This document shows positions 19,069 to 28,035 of a stretch of 52,832 bases of DNA, piece after piece. The notes under the pieces are model-generated. The model ran no database searches and was not told where the DNA came from. It saw only the letters and a program-made list of their open reading frames with translations. Numbering within the stretch: the first letter of the stretch is position 1; each line of letters starts with the position of its first letter. Source of the stretch: Acidobacteriaceae bacterium (lineage in GTDB: Bacteria; Acidobacteriota; Terriglobia; Terriglobales; Acidobacteriaceae); NCBI GenBank assembly GCA_030040425.1, contig JASHTS010000024.1:1-52832 (forward strand), written 5' to 3'. Both the position numbers and the translations under genes were made by a program.

Positions 19069-19959
19069 ATGAGCGAGCACACACAGGCCGATCCCGCGTG
19101 GGCGCAAGGCCCGTTGAACGGTGCCGGTGATGCAGCGGGAAAACTGTGCGTGCTCGAAGCGCAACTGGAAGCGCTGGGCAGTGTGATGGTGGCGTACTCA
19201 GGCGGCGTGGATTCGGCGTTCCTTGCCGCCACAGCGCATCGCGTGCTGGGCCAGCGCATGCTGGCGGTGCTGGCCGATTCACCTTCGCTGGCACGACGCG
19301 ACCTGGAGGCGGCGTGCGCCTTTGCGCGCTCGCTGGAGATGCCCCTTGAAGTGGTCGCAACAGAGGAACTGGATCGCCCGGAGTACGCACGCAACGATGC
19401 CGATCGCTGCTTCCACTGTAAGGACGAGCTGTTCCGGGTGATGGAGACGCTGGGACGCCAGCGCGGATTTGCGCACATTGCCTACGGCATGAACGCCGAC
19501 GACAGGCGCGATTTCAGACCCGGGCAGCGCGCCGCCGAGCAGCACGCGGTGCTGGCCCCGCTTGCGGACGCAGGCCTGGCCAAAGCGGAGATTCGCGCGC
19601 TGGCCAGGGCTGCAGGCTACCCGATGTGGGACCGGCCGGCTGCTCCGTGCCTTTCGTCGCGGGTGGAGTATGGGCGCGCGGTGACGCGCGCGGTGCTCGA
19701 TCAAGTGGAAAAAGCCGAAGAGAGCCTGCGTGCTCTCGGATTTCGCGAATTCCGCGTGCGGCACCACGGCGACCTGGCACGCGTGGAAATTGCGCGCAAT
19801 GAGCTTGAGCGCGCGCTTTCGCTCAAGATGATGGACGCGATTACGGCGGGGCTGAAGCAGGCGGGGTACGCGTACGTGACGCTCGATTGCACGGGTTTCC
19901 GGTCCGGCTCCATGAACGCAATTCTGCCGGCTGAAGTTCTGGCTCGCCGCGGCGCCTAG
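19069..19959 (+). CDS. larE: ATP-dependent sacrificial sulfur transferase LarE
   Basis: LarE adenylates the pyridinium dicarboxylate made by LarB and donates sulfur to it, building the nickel-pincer nucleotide (NPN) cofactor. The PP-loop is SGGVDS (44-49). Cys194 in AAPCLSSRVEYG aligns with the sacrificial Cys of the Lactobacillus plantarum enzyme (Cys176). This therefore looks like the type that loses its own Cys sulfur rather than the iron-sulfur type. RCFHCKDELF and YGMNADDRRDFRPG are family features. At 296 residues the length fits. TATAAT at 19056-19061, seven bases before the ATG, suggests a leaderless transcript, possibly a second promoter inside the operon. Confidence 0.95.
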   Translation: MSEHTQADPAWAQGPLNGAGDAAGKLCVLEAQLEALGSVMVAYSGGVDSAFLAATAHRVLGQRMLAVLADSPSLARRDLEAACAFARSLEMPLEVVATEELDRPEYARNDADRCFHCKDELFRVMETLGRQRGFAHIAYGMNADDRRDFRPGQRAAEQHAVLAPLADAGLAKAEIRALARAAGYPMWDRPAAPCLSSRVEYGRAVTRAVLDQVEKAEESLRALGFREFRVRHHGDLARVEIARNELERALSLKMMDAITAGLKQAGYAYVTLDCTGFRSGSMNAILPAEVLARRGA

Positions 19960-20004
19960 CGCGTTTTCCGTCCCGATTGCCCCACAATTTACAATCACAA
20001 CGCG

Positions 20005-21396
20005 ATGCGAATCGGGTATCTCGAGTGCTTTTCCGGCATCAGCGGCGACATGCTGCTGGGCGCGCTGATTGACGCCGGCGTGCCCGCGCAGGTGTTGTCG
20101 GACACCGCGGCTGCGCTTGGCGTGGGCGCGCATCTGCACGTGCGCAAGGTGATGCGCGGGGGATTGACGGCCACCAAAGTGGACGTGGTGACCGAGTACG
20201 GGGATCAGGGATCAGGGGTCAGTGATCAGGAACGGCCGCATGCACGTGAGCGCCATGACCACGAGCATGCCCACAGCCATGATCACGAACATCCGGCGCA
20301 TGATCACCTCCATGAACATGCGCACGCGTCGCACGAACATCGGCATGATGATGCCCATGCGCACGCGCATCGCGCGCTCTCCGAGATTCTGCGCATCATC
20401 GGCGCTGCGGCAGTTCCGCAAAGCGTAAAGGCCCGCGCGAGCCGGGCGTTTCAACTGCTGGGTGAGGCGGAAGCGGCGATCCATTCCATTCCGATTGAAA
20501 GGGTCCATTTTCACGAAGTGGGCGCGGTGGATACGATCGTCGATCTGGTCTGCGCGGCGGCTGGATGCGAAGCGCTGAGCGTAGACCGATGGCTGGCTTC
20601 GCCGCTCAACGTGGGCAGCGGCACGGTGCAGTGCGCCCATGGAACGCTCCCCATTCCCGCGCCGGCCACGCTGGCGCTGCTGGGAGACGCGCCGGTGTAC
20701 GCAGCGGGAGCTCCGATGGAGCGGGTTACGCCGACCGGCGCAGCGCTGCTGCGGATGCTGGAGGTGCATTACCAGCCGCTGCCGGCGATGCGTGTCGAGC
20801 AGCGCGGATACGGCGCAGGAGGTCGCGACACGCCCGGCGAGCCGAATCTGCTGCGGCTGCTGGTGGGCGAGGAATCAGCGACGGCGGTGGAAGCAATGAG
20901 GGTTGACAACGCAAGCGAGCCGATTGCGGTGCCTGAGGCGGAGCCGGTTGCGGTGATTGAAGCGGTGATCGACGACTCGACACCGCAACTGCTGGCTTAC
21001 GTAAGTGAGTTGCTGCTCGCAGCGGGCGCGTGGGACGTGTATCGCACCGCGGTGCAGATGAAGAAGGGACGCACGGGCGTGGAGATGACGGTGTTGGCAA
21101 AGCCTGAGCTCTCGCCTGCACTGCGCGATCTGCTGCTGCGCGAGACTACAACCATCGGGCTGCGTTGGCGCGTCGAAAACAAAGTGGCGCTGGCGCGGGA
21201 GATTGCCGAGGTAAGTACGGCGTGGGGTAAAGTGCGGATGAAGGTGGCGCGCTGGCCCACGGGCAAGGTGGCCAATGCTGCGCCCGAGTATGAGGATTGC
21301 CGCGCCATCGCGCAGCGGCACGCGGTTCCGCTCAAGGACGTGATGCAGGCCGCCATGCGCGCCTATTTGAGCCGCGAAGAGGATCACAGGCCATGA
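20005..21396 (+). CDS. larC: Nickel-pincer cofactor cyclometallase LarC
   Basis: LarC inserts nickel into the thiolated pyridinium nucleotide in a CTP-dependent step. The protein begins MRIGYLECFSGISGDMLLGAL and keeps the family blocks: RVHFHEVGAVDTIVDLV, PLNVGSGTVQCAHGTLPIPAPAT, and GVEMTVLAKPE in the C-terminal CTP-binding half. It is one continuous 463-residue frame, unlike L. plantarum, where larC1 and larC2 are joined by frameshifting. Residues about 79-122 are an extreme His/Asp stretch that probably stores nickel. Just before it lies a 7-bp tandem repeat. The gene ends in ATGA shared with larB. Confidence 0.95.
   Translation: MRIGYLECFSGISGDMLLGALIDAGVPAQVLSDTAAALGVGAHLHVRKVMRGGLTATKVDVVTEYGDQGSGVSDQERPHARERHDHEHAHSHDHEHPAHDHLHEHAHASHEHRHDDAHAHAHRALSEILRIIGAAAVPQSVKARASRAFQLLGEAEAAIHSIPIERVHFHEVGAVDTIVDLVCAAAGCEALSVDRWLASPLNVGSGTVQCAHGTLPIPAPATLALLGDAPVYAAGAPMERVTPTGAALLRMLEVHYQPLPAMRVEQRGYGAGGRDTPGEPNLLRLLVGEESATAVEAMRVDNASEPIAVPEAEPVAVIEAVIDDSTPQLLAYVSELLLAAGAWDVYRTAVQMKKGRTGVEMTVLAKPELSPALRDLLLRETTTIGLRWRVENKVALAREIAEVSTAWGKVRMKVARWPTGKVANAAPEYEDCRAIAQRHAVPLKDVMQAAMRAYLSREEDHRP
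20201..20228 (+). repeat. 7-bp tandem repeat inside larC
   Basis: Four units follow each other: GGGATCA, GGGATCA, GGGGTCA, GTGATCA, then GG. They encode part of the linker before the His-rich stretch. Seven is not a multiple of three, so gain or loss of a unit would shift the larC frame. Confidence 0.75.
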
Positions 21397-22139
21397 ATCC
21401 GCAGGCGATCGAGCGGCTGCTCAGAGAAGTGCGCGAGGGCCGGACAGAGGTAAGCGAGGCGCTGGAGCGGCTGCGCCAATTGCCCTTTGAGGACCTGGGA
21501 TTCGCCAAGCTCGACCATCATCGTGCGCTGCGAACAGGCATGCCGGAGGTGATCTTTGCCCAAGGCAAGACGGAGGCGCAGGTAAGCGCGATCTTTGCCC
21601 ACATGGCGCAGGCCGGCGGCAATGTGCTGGCCACGCGGGCCGGGCGCTCCGCATACGATGCGGTGCGCAACGCGGAGCCGCGCGCGGAGTTTCATGAGAC
21701 GGCGCGCGCCATCACCCTGAAGCAGACGGAAGCGCCCGCGGGCAAGGGGATGGTCGCTGTGGTGTGCGCGGGAACGAGCGACCTGCCCGTGGCCGAAGAG
21801 GCGGCGATCACTGCGCGGCTGATGGGCAACAGGGTGGAACTGGTTGCCGACGTGGGCGTGGCCGGAATTCACCGGCTGCTGGCGCAGAAAGACACGCTCA
21901 CCGGCGCGCGGGTGCTCATTGTGTGCGCGGGCATGGAAGGTGCCCTGCCGACGGTTGTCGGCGGACTGGTGAACGCGCCGGTGGTGGCCGTGCCCACGAG
22001 CGTCGGGTATGGCGCCTCGCTGGGCGGAGTGGCGGCGCTGCTGGGGATGCTGAATACGTGCTCGCCCAACGTGAGCGTGGTGAATATCGACAACGGGTTC
22101 GGCGCTGCGTGCATTGCATCGCTCATCAACCATCTGTAG
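21393..22139 (+). CDS. larB: Nickel-pincer cofactor biosynthesis protein LarB
   Basis: LarB carboxylates nicotinic acid adenine dinucleotide and releases AMP, the first step of NPN synthesis. The 248-residue protein has an N-terminal helical part, FEDLGFAKLDHHRALRTGMPEVIFAQGKT, and a PurE-like C-terminal domain (VVCAGTSDLPVAEEAAITA, PTSVGYGASLGGVAALLGMLN). Cys223 in NTCSPNVSVVNIDNGFGA aligns with the catalytic Cys of L. plantarum LarB. The ATG overlaps the larC stop by four bases, so translation is coupled. It ends the MFS-larE-larC-larB block. No larA is present within this window. Confidence 0.95.
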   Translation: MNPQAIERLLREVREGRTEVSEALERLRQLPFEDLGFAKLDHHRALRTGMPEVIFAQGKTEAQVSAIFAHMAQAGGNVLATRAGRSAYDAVRNAEPRAEFHETARAITLKQTEAPAGKGMVAVVCAGTSDLPVAEEAAITARLMGNRVELVADVGVAGIHRLLAQKDTLTGARVLIVCAGMEGALPTVVGGLVNAPVVAVPTSVGYGASLGGVAALLGMLNTCSPNVSVVNIDNGFGAACIASLINHL

Positions 22140-22207
22140 CTGGGCATTTTCGGTCGTGTGGATGGAATTGCCGCTCTCGGGAAAGGGACCCCGTGCCGCA
22201 TTGCCCG

Positions 22208-22846
22208 ATGAAATTCCGATTTGTCCGCGGCAGACTCCCGCAGGGGGCGCGCATCCTCGACGTCGGCTGCGGCAACGGCTCGCCCACGCTCACCAAGCGA
22301 TGGTTTCCGGGCTGCCATTACGCGGGAGCGGACATCCAGCGTTACCACTTGAGCGACGCCGATGTTGCAGCCATGGACGAGTTCTTTGCCGTTGGCGCGG
22401 ATGGCTCAGGCTATGCGGCGATTCCCGAGGCGAGTTACGATTTCGTGATCCTCAATCACGTCGTGGAGCACATGGCCGATCCGGCTCCAATCCTGGCTTC
22501 GCTTTGCGCCAAGCTCAAGCGCGCAGGCGTCATCTGGATCGCATTTCCGTCGCTGCGCAGCCTCACACTTCCCCACTCCGTGGATGAGACGCTGCAGTTC
22601 TGCGACGATCCGACCCATGTCTACCTGCCGGATGTGCGCGAGATTGCCAATATTCTCCTCGCCCACGGCGTTACGGTTCTCCATGCCGGCCGCTCGCGGG
22701 AGGGGTTCTTCACCACGCTGGCCGACGTCTTGAAGCTGGGCAAGCGGCTCCTTGTGAAGTTGCTCACCGGACGATTCTCCGGGCGCGGAATGTGGTACAT
22801 CCTGGGGTTTGAGGATCACGTCTTCGGACAGCGGAAGACAGGGTGA
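22208..22846 (+). CDS. Class I SAM-dependent methyltransferase
   Basis: This is a 212-residue enzyme of the Methyltransf_11/23 kind. The SAM-binding loop is ILDVGCGNGSPT near residues 16-27. The acidic end of strand 2 is YAGADIQRY, and motif post-I/IV is YDFVILNHVVEHMADP. The bulky, basic C terminus (LGKRLLVKLLTGRFSGRG) may touch the membrane. Substrate unknown; such enzymes often act on lipids or glycans. Its stop shares bases with the GTG of the next gene (GTGA), so the two are probably co-translated. The start ATG has no clear Shine-Dalgarno. Confidence 0.85.
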   Translation: MKFRFVRGRLPQGARILDVGCGNGSPTLTKRWFPGCHYAGADIQRYHLSDADVAAMDEFFAVGADGSGYAAIPEASYDFVILNHVVEHMADPAPILASLCAKLKRAGVIWIAFPSLRSLTLPHSVDETLQFCDDPTHVYLPDVREIANILLAHGVTVLHAGRSREGFFTTLADVLKLGKRLLVKLLTGRFSGRGMWYILGFEDHVFGQRKTG

Positions 22847-24807
22847 GCACCAGAGCCGATGGCGGACGCCATGAGCGTGCGCTAAACTGGCGTTTCGGGA
22901 GGGTTCTTCGGTTGGGTTCGCGGTGTTGGCTCGTTTTCGTCTTCACTCTTGCTTTTCTTCCAGGCGCAGCCGGGCGCGCGCAGCAGGAACCGCAAAATCC
23001 TCCGCAGGGCGGGGGCGGCGGCGTGGCCTCCGGCGTGGCCGCGGCTCCGGTTTACGATGCCCAGCGAAGACCCATCACGGCGGGCGGTTTTGTCGATAAG
23101 GGGCCGGTGATCTTCGAGGACATCACCAAGCAGGCGGGGCTGTCGGGCTGGCGGCACAAGATGGGATCTCCGGAAAAGAACTTCATCGTGGAGACCAACG
23201 GCTCCGGCGTTTGCCTCATCGATTACGACAACGACGGCTGGCTCGACATTTATCTCGTGAACGGCTCGACCTTCAATGCGCTGGACGGCAAGGAAGAGCC
23301 GCCGCACGCAGCGCTCTTCCACAACAACCACGACGGGACGTTTACCGATGTGAGCGCAAAGGCAGGCGTGACCAACGACCGCTGGGGCTACGGCTGCTCG
23401 GTTGCCGACTACGATAACGACGGCTGGCCGGACCTGTTTGTGGGCAACTACGGTAAGAACCGGCTTTACCACAACAACCATGATGGAACGTTCACCGACG
23501 TGGCGGAGAAAGCCGGAGTCGCGCTGGGCAACTGGTCGACCGGATCGGCATGGGGCGACTACGACGGCGATGGGTTGCTCGATTTATACGTTGCCGGCTA
23601 TGTGCACTTCGACCGCAACAATCTGCCGGTGAGCGGCAGCAAGGCGGTCGGCTATTCGTATTGCGAGTACCGCGGCGTAGCCGTGAACTGCGGACCGCGC
23701 GGGCTGACGGGCGAACCGGATCATCTGTTCCATAACAATGGTGACGGGACGTTTACCGATGTGACGGCGAAAGCGGGCGTGGAAGACAAGGAGCGCTATT
23801 ACGGCTTTACGCCCATTTTCATCTCGCTCAGCGGCAACGGCAAACCGGATCTGGTGGTGGGCAATGACTCGACGCCCAATTATCTCTACATCAACAAGGG
23901 CGACGGCACCTTCGACGACCAAAGCTACATTTCGGGCTTCGCTTTGAACAGCGATGGACGCGAGATTGCCTCAATGGGCGTGACCGAAGGCGACTATGAG
24001 AACAACGGCCTGGTGGATTTTTTTGTGACCGACTTCGGCGACGATTACAAGGTGCTGTTTCACAACGACGGAGACGCAAGCTTCACCGACGTTAGCTACA
24101 AGGCAGGCCTGGCGCAGACCACGATTCCGTTTGTGGGTTGGGGCGATGGTTTCATCGATTACGACAACGATGGATGGCTCGACCTGTTCATGGTGAACGG
24201 GCACGTGTATCCGCAGGTGGACCAGCACGAATGGGGCACGACTTTCGCCGAGCGGCCGCTGCTGTTCCATAACGTGCCGGACGCGAGCGGCAAGGGAAGG
24301 AAGTTCGAATACGTGCCGCCGGTGAAGGGCACGGGCCTGGCAGATGTGATTCCGGCGCGGGGCGCGGCCTTCGGCGACCTCTTCAACGACGGGAAGATCG
24401 ACGTGGTCATCAATCCCGTGGACGGGCCGCCTGTGCTGCTCAGGAACGTGAATCCCGATCATCACCACTGGGTGGAGCTGAAGCTGGTGGGCGGACCGAA
24501 GAGTCCGCGCGATGCCACGTGCGCGACGGCGTATCTGACGGCGAACGGCATGCGCCAGCGGCGGGATGTTCTCTCGAGCGAGAGCTATATCTCCGCGAAC
24601 GACCGGCGGCTGCACTTCGGGCTGGGCGATGCAACCGATGCGGGAAGCGTGGAGATTCACTGGCCGTCAGGCGCCAAGGAAACCTTCAAGCTGCCGGCCG
24701 TGGACCGCATTTACACCATCACCGAAGGGAAGGGCATTACCGGCGCGCTGTGCGGAGGGAATCAGTGCGATGCGCTGTCGGGCAAGCCGCTTGCCTCTGC
24801 AAAATGA
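22843..24807 (+). CDS. CRTAC1 family FG-GAP/VCBS repeat protein with ASPIC/UnbV domain
   Basis: This is a 654-residue secreted or surface protein. A hydrophobic export signal lies at about residues 28-47. A beta-propeller follows with repeated FG-GAP calcium-binding loops (DYDNDGWLDIYLVNG, DYDNDGWPDLFVGNYG, DYDGDGLLDLYVAGY, DYDNDGWLDLFMVNGH), separated by HNNHDGTFTDVSAKAGV-type segments. The C-terminal ASPIC/UnbV domain (VLSSESYISANDRRLHFGLG, in part, then VEIHWPSGAKETF) is typical. Members are common in Acidobacteria; adhesion or carbohydrate binding is proposed but not proven. The start is GTG overlapping the methyltransferase stop. The end is 21 bases from the convergent GH28 gene. Confidence 0.88.
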   Translation: MSTRADGGRHERALNWRFGRVLRLGSRCWLVFVFTLAFLPGAAGRAQQEPQNPPQGGGGGVASGVAAAPVYDAQRRPITAGGFVDKGPVIFEDITKQAGLSGWRHKMGSPEKNFIVETNGSGVCLIDYDNDGWLDIYLVNGSTFNALDGKEEPPHAALFHNNHDGTFTDVSAKAGVTNDRWGYGCSVADYDNDGWPDLFVGNYGKNRLYHNNHDGTFTDVAEKAGVALGNWSTGSAWGDYDGDGLLDLYVAGYVHFDRNNLPVSGSKAVGYSYCEYRGVAVNCGPRGLTGEPDHLFHNNGDGTFTDVTAKAGVEDKERYYGFTPIFISLSGNGKPDLVVGNDSTPNYLYINKGDGTFDDQSYISGFALNSDGREIASMGVTEGDYENNGLVDFFVTDFGDDYKVLFHNDGDASFTDVSYKAGLAQTTIPFVGWGDGFIDYDNDGWLDLFMVNGHVYPQVDQHEWGTTFAERPLLFHNVPDASGKGRKFEYVPPVKGTGLADVIPARGAAFGDLFNDGKIDVVINPVDGPPVLLRNVNPDHHHWVELKLVGGPKSPRDATCATAYLTANGMRQRRDVLSSESYISANDRRLHFGLGDATDAGSVEIHWPSGAKETFKLPAVDRIYTITEGKGITGALCGGNQCDALSGKPLASAK

Positions 24808-24828
24808 AGCGTGGGCGCGCGTGCCTGC

Positions 24829-26253
24829 TCAGTGCAACTGATAAGGCGCGGCCGGCGGTGGGATGGGCTCCGGCACCTTGGGCAATTTGGATGGATCGAT
24901 CTGCACCGCACCCGCCAGCCCCGTTCCGGTAACATTGGCGATGCTGAGCAGCGGGCCCGAGAATCCCGTGACTTTAATGTTGCGGATCACGGCGTTCTTC
25001 ACATTGGCGAGCGCGATGCCGTTCGAGCATGTGCCGGTGACGTTGGTGAGTACGAAACCGATGAGCGGCTTGCGGGGATCGATCTCGGTTCCGGCCGCCA
25101 GCGTGGGCACGTTGTCGACGTGAATGTTGGTGAATTGGAAATTGCGCACCGTGGGAATGCCTTCGTCGCCGGGAACGGGATATTCGTCCTGCTTGCCGCT
25201 GTTGAGCATGTTCAGGCGCAGAAAGCCGTGCCGTGCGCCGGCAACGTCGAATCCGTCGACGAAGATGTCTTCAATGAATGCGCCGCGGCCGGGACGGCTC
25301 TTGATATAGATAGCGTCGGTGCGCGTGCCGGTGCACTTGCAATTCCGGACGTGGACATTGCGGATGCCGGCGGAGGTTTCGCTGCCGATGCCGATGCAGG
25401 CAAATCCGGTGTCGTTGAAGGTGCAGTCGACAATGCGCACATCTTCCGTGGAGCGGTTGATGACGTAGCCTTCTTCACCGCGGCCCGATTTGAGCGAGAT
25501 GCAGTCGTCACCGGTTGAAAAATCGCAGCCGTCGATGACGACGTGTTTGCAGGAGTCCACGTCGATGCCGTCGGCGCCGCTCTGCACAGAAACATTCTTG
25601 AAAACGGCGTTCTCGCAATAGGCGGGATGAATGGACCACATGCCGGCCTGGCTGGTGGCGCAGTTCTCCACGCGCACGTTGCGGCAGTTGGTGAATTCGA
25701 GCAGCGCGGGCAGGCGCAGGCCGCTTTTGCGCTCGACGCGACCGCGAATCTCGGGGCTGCCCGCAATTTTCCCTGGGCCGACGATGGCGATATTCTCGCC
25801 GTCCATCGCTGAAATGAAGGCACTGTAGCCTTTGGTCCAGCGGCCTTCCCAGCGCACCTGCGCCAGCGGGTAATCAGCCATATCGCCGGAGCCGAGAAGC
25901 GCGGCGTCCTGCTCGATGCGGAGGGTCACGTTGCTGTGGAGGGTCAGCGCGCCGGATGCATAGTTGCCGGCCGGCAGCACAACCTCGCCGCCGCCGAGAA
26001 CCGCGCAGCGGTCGATGGTCTGCTGCAGGGCGAGCGTGTCTTTGGTCTGGCCGTCGCCCGTGGCGCCGAGGTCGCGTACGTTGAGCGTGACCTTGGGACC
26101 GGATTGTGCCGCATGAGCCGGCGTAGACGCAGGGTGATGTGCGGGCGCGGCCGAGTTCTGTGCGAGGCCCACGAGCGGGGCAAGCAGCGGCGCGGCAAGC
26201 GCGCTCTGCGTGGCGCTCTTGAGGAATTCTCTGCGGCGAAGAAAAGTTTTCAT
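24829..26253 (-). CDS. Glycoside hydrolase family 28 (polygalacturonase-like), Tat-exported
   Basis: This is a 474-residue parallel beta-helix enzyme of the pectinase class. The N terminus RRREFLKS followed by a hydrophobic stretch is a twin-arginine signal. The coils contain ADGIDVDSC (227-235) and TGDDCISLKSG (247-257), so the catalytic Asp residues of the NTD and DD motifs remain. The usual GHG motif reads GFA (283-285), and the RIK motif reads YIK (316-318). The canonical His and Arg are therefore absent, which points to altered substrate or activity. AAGGAAC lies eight bases before the ATG. It is divergent from the PL10 lyase across a 281-base gap. Confidence 0.88.
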   Translation of the reverse strand: MKTFLRRREFLKSATQSALAAPLLAPLVGLAQNSAAPAHHPASTPAHAAQSGPKVTLNVRDLGATGDGQTKDTLALQQTIDRCAVLGGGEVVLPAGNYASGALTLHSNVTLRIEQDAALLGSGDMADYPLAQVRWEGRWTKGYSAFISAMDGENIAIVGPGKIAGSPEIRGRVERKSGLRLPALLEFTNCRNVRVENCATSQAGMWSIHPAYCENAVFKNVSVQSGADGIDVDSCKHVVIDGCDFSTGDDCISLKSGRGEEGYVINRSTEDVRIVDCTFNDTGFACIGIGSETSAGIRNVHVRNCKCTGTRTDAIYIKSRPGRGAFIEDIFVDGFDVAGARHGFLRLNMLNSGKQDEYPVPGDEGIPTVRNFQFTNIHVDNVPTLAAGTEIDPRKPLIGFVLTNVTGTCSNGIALANVKNAVIRNIKVTGFSGPLLSIANVTGTGLAGAVQIDPSKLPKVPEPIPPPAAPYQLH

Positions 26254-26534
26254 GGTGACAAGTTCCTTGAAGGCAATGGCCAGGGGCCGGGCGAGCCTGC
26301 GCAGTGGTCAGTCCAGAGCGGCGCGAGAGTCATCTTCAGCCGCCGGTCCTGAGGATGTCAAGTGGCCCTGGCGCACACGGACGTACGCCGCAACCCGGGC
26401 GACGCCGGCTGGTGGGTCATGGCGATCGAGCCCCAGCGATCGCGCCATGCGGCGCCGGAAGCGCGCGGCTGGACACTGCGCGTGGTCAGACCACACATTG
26501 ACACGCGCGCCTCGGGAAGAGTAGAAACTGGATC

Positions 26535-27899
26535 ATGCGCGGGATCTTCTGGACTGGGTTGGCTGCTGCGAGCATGTGTGCCGCGACGCTTGGCATGCCG
26601 CGGGCAGCGCACGGCAACGTCATCGGCATGAACGTGATTGCGAAGCCGGTGACGCGCGAGCGCATTGCCGCGCTGCCCCGGAAAGAGCAGAAGGCATGGC
26701 TCGCCTATCTAGAGCGCTCAGAGAAGCAAAAGGAAGTTGACAAGCAAACGCTTCACGACGAACAGACAGCGGCGGGGAATACGAATCCGAAGCACGCGCC
26801 GATGGGCCGCGGCGCGTACGCGCTGCGCATCGAGCACCCGGCGGAGTGGTACGCGAGCGCAGACGCCGTGCAGGCTGCGCACAATGTGATCAGCTACCAG
26901 GTGGCCGACGGCGGCTGGAGCAAAAACATCGACATGATGAGCCACCCACGCGCTCCGGGCGATCTGTATGACGCCGACAATCTCAACCGGTTTCCCGATC
27001 TTGCCGATTTCGACAAACCAGTCGATCCCAACTGGCATTACATCGCCACGCTGGACAACGACGCAACGTGGATGCAGATTCGCTTTCTGGCGCGCGTGGC
27101 CACGGCGCTCGACGCTGCGCACCGGGATGCGGACGCGGCGCCCATCCGTGCCTCCGTGGTGCGGGGCATCGAATATCTGTTGAACTCGCAGTATCCCAAC
27201 GGAGGATGGCCGCAGGTGTGGCCGCTTGAGGGCGGCTACCATGATGCGATCACTATCAACGACGATGCCATGACGCACGCGGTGGAGATTCTGCACGACG
27301 TGGCCACGGGCGCCGCGGATTACGCCTTTGTCCCGCGAAGCCTGGTGCGGAGGGCGCGACCCGCGGCCCAGCGCGGGATCGAGTGCCTTTTGAAATTGCA
27401 GATCGTGGAGAACGGCGCGAAGACCGCGTGGGCGCAGCAGTATGACGCGCTCAACCTCGAGCCGACCTCGGCGCGCAACTACGAGATGGCCGCGCTCACC
27501 AGCGATGAGAGCTACGAGATCGTGCACTTCTTCATGCAGCTCCGGAATCCGACGCCGGAGGAGATTGCCGCGGTCAACGACGCGGCGGCGTGGATCAGGA
27601 AGGTGGAGATTCGCGGATATCGCTTCGGGAGCGGGGATTTCCGCGCCGACCGCAGCAGTCCGGAGGGCCGCAAGCTGGTGGCAGTGGAGGGCGCAGGGCC
27701 CATTTGGTCGCGGTATTACCAGATCGGCACGGACAAACCCATCTTCGGCGACCGCGACAAGACCATCCACGACGACGTGAACGACTTGAGCCGCGAACGG
27801 AGGAATGGCTACTCGTGGTACAACACCGGCGGCATCGAGGTGCTGTCGCAATACACGACGTGGACGCAAGCGCATCCGACAACAGTCCACGTGGACTGA
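26535..27899 (+). CDS. Pectate lyase, polysaccharide lyase family 10
   Basis: PL10 enzymes cleave polygalacturonate by beta-elimination outside the cell. The 454-residue chain has an N-terminal export signal (about residues 1-27) and then the alpha/alpha-barrel sequence pattern. This includes QVADGGWSKNIDM, TLDNDATWMQIRFLARV, SQYPNGGWPQVWPL, AITINDDAMTHAVEIL, LKLQIVENGAKTAWAQQYDA and GPIWSRYYQIGTDKPIFGDRD with a C-terminal RRNGYSWYNTGG. These match PelA-type lyases along the length. TAGAAA, seven bases upstream, is a weak -10. With the divergent GH28 and the next gene it forms a pectin-use cluster. Confidence 0.92.
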   Translation: MRGIFWTGLAAASMCAATLGMPRAAHGNVIGMNVIAKPVTRERIAALPRKEQKAWLAYLERSEKQKEVDKQTLHDEQTAAGNTNPKHAPMGRGAYALRIEHPAEWYASADAVQAAHNVISYQVADGGWSKNIDMMSHPRAPGDLYDADNLNRFPDLADFDKPVDPNWHYIATLDNDATWMQIRFLARVATALDAAHRDADAAPIRASVVRGIEYLLNSQYPNGGWPQVWPLEGGYHDAITINDDAMTHAVEILHDVATGAADYAFVPRSLVRRARPAAQRGIECLLKLQIVENGAKTAWAQQYDALNLEPTSARNYEMAALTSDESYEIVHFFMQLRNPTPEEIAAVNDAAAWIRKVEIRGYRFGSGDFRADRSSPEGRKLVAVEGAGPIWSRYYQIGTDKPIFGDRDKTIHDDVNDLSRERRNGYSWYNTGGIEVLSQYTTWTQAHPTTVHVD

Positions 27900-28035
27900 G
27901 ATTTATGTTCCCACTTCAGGCAAAGAACGGCCGCAGGACGGGGTGCCCGGCGTGCCGATTCCTGGTCCGAACCCCGGCCAATCGGAAGCGAACAAATCTG
28001 ATTCGACCCTGGAATGCTCGCGATTCGAGGGAGTC

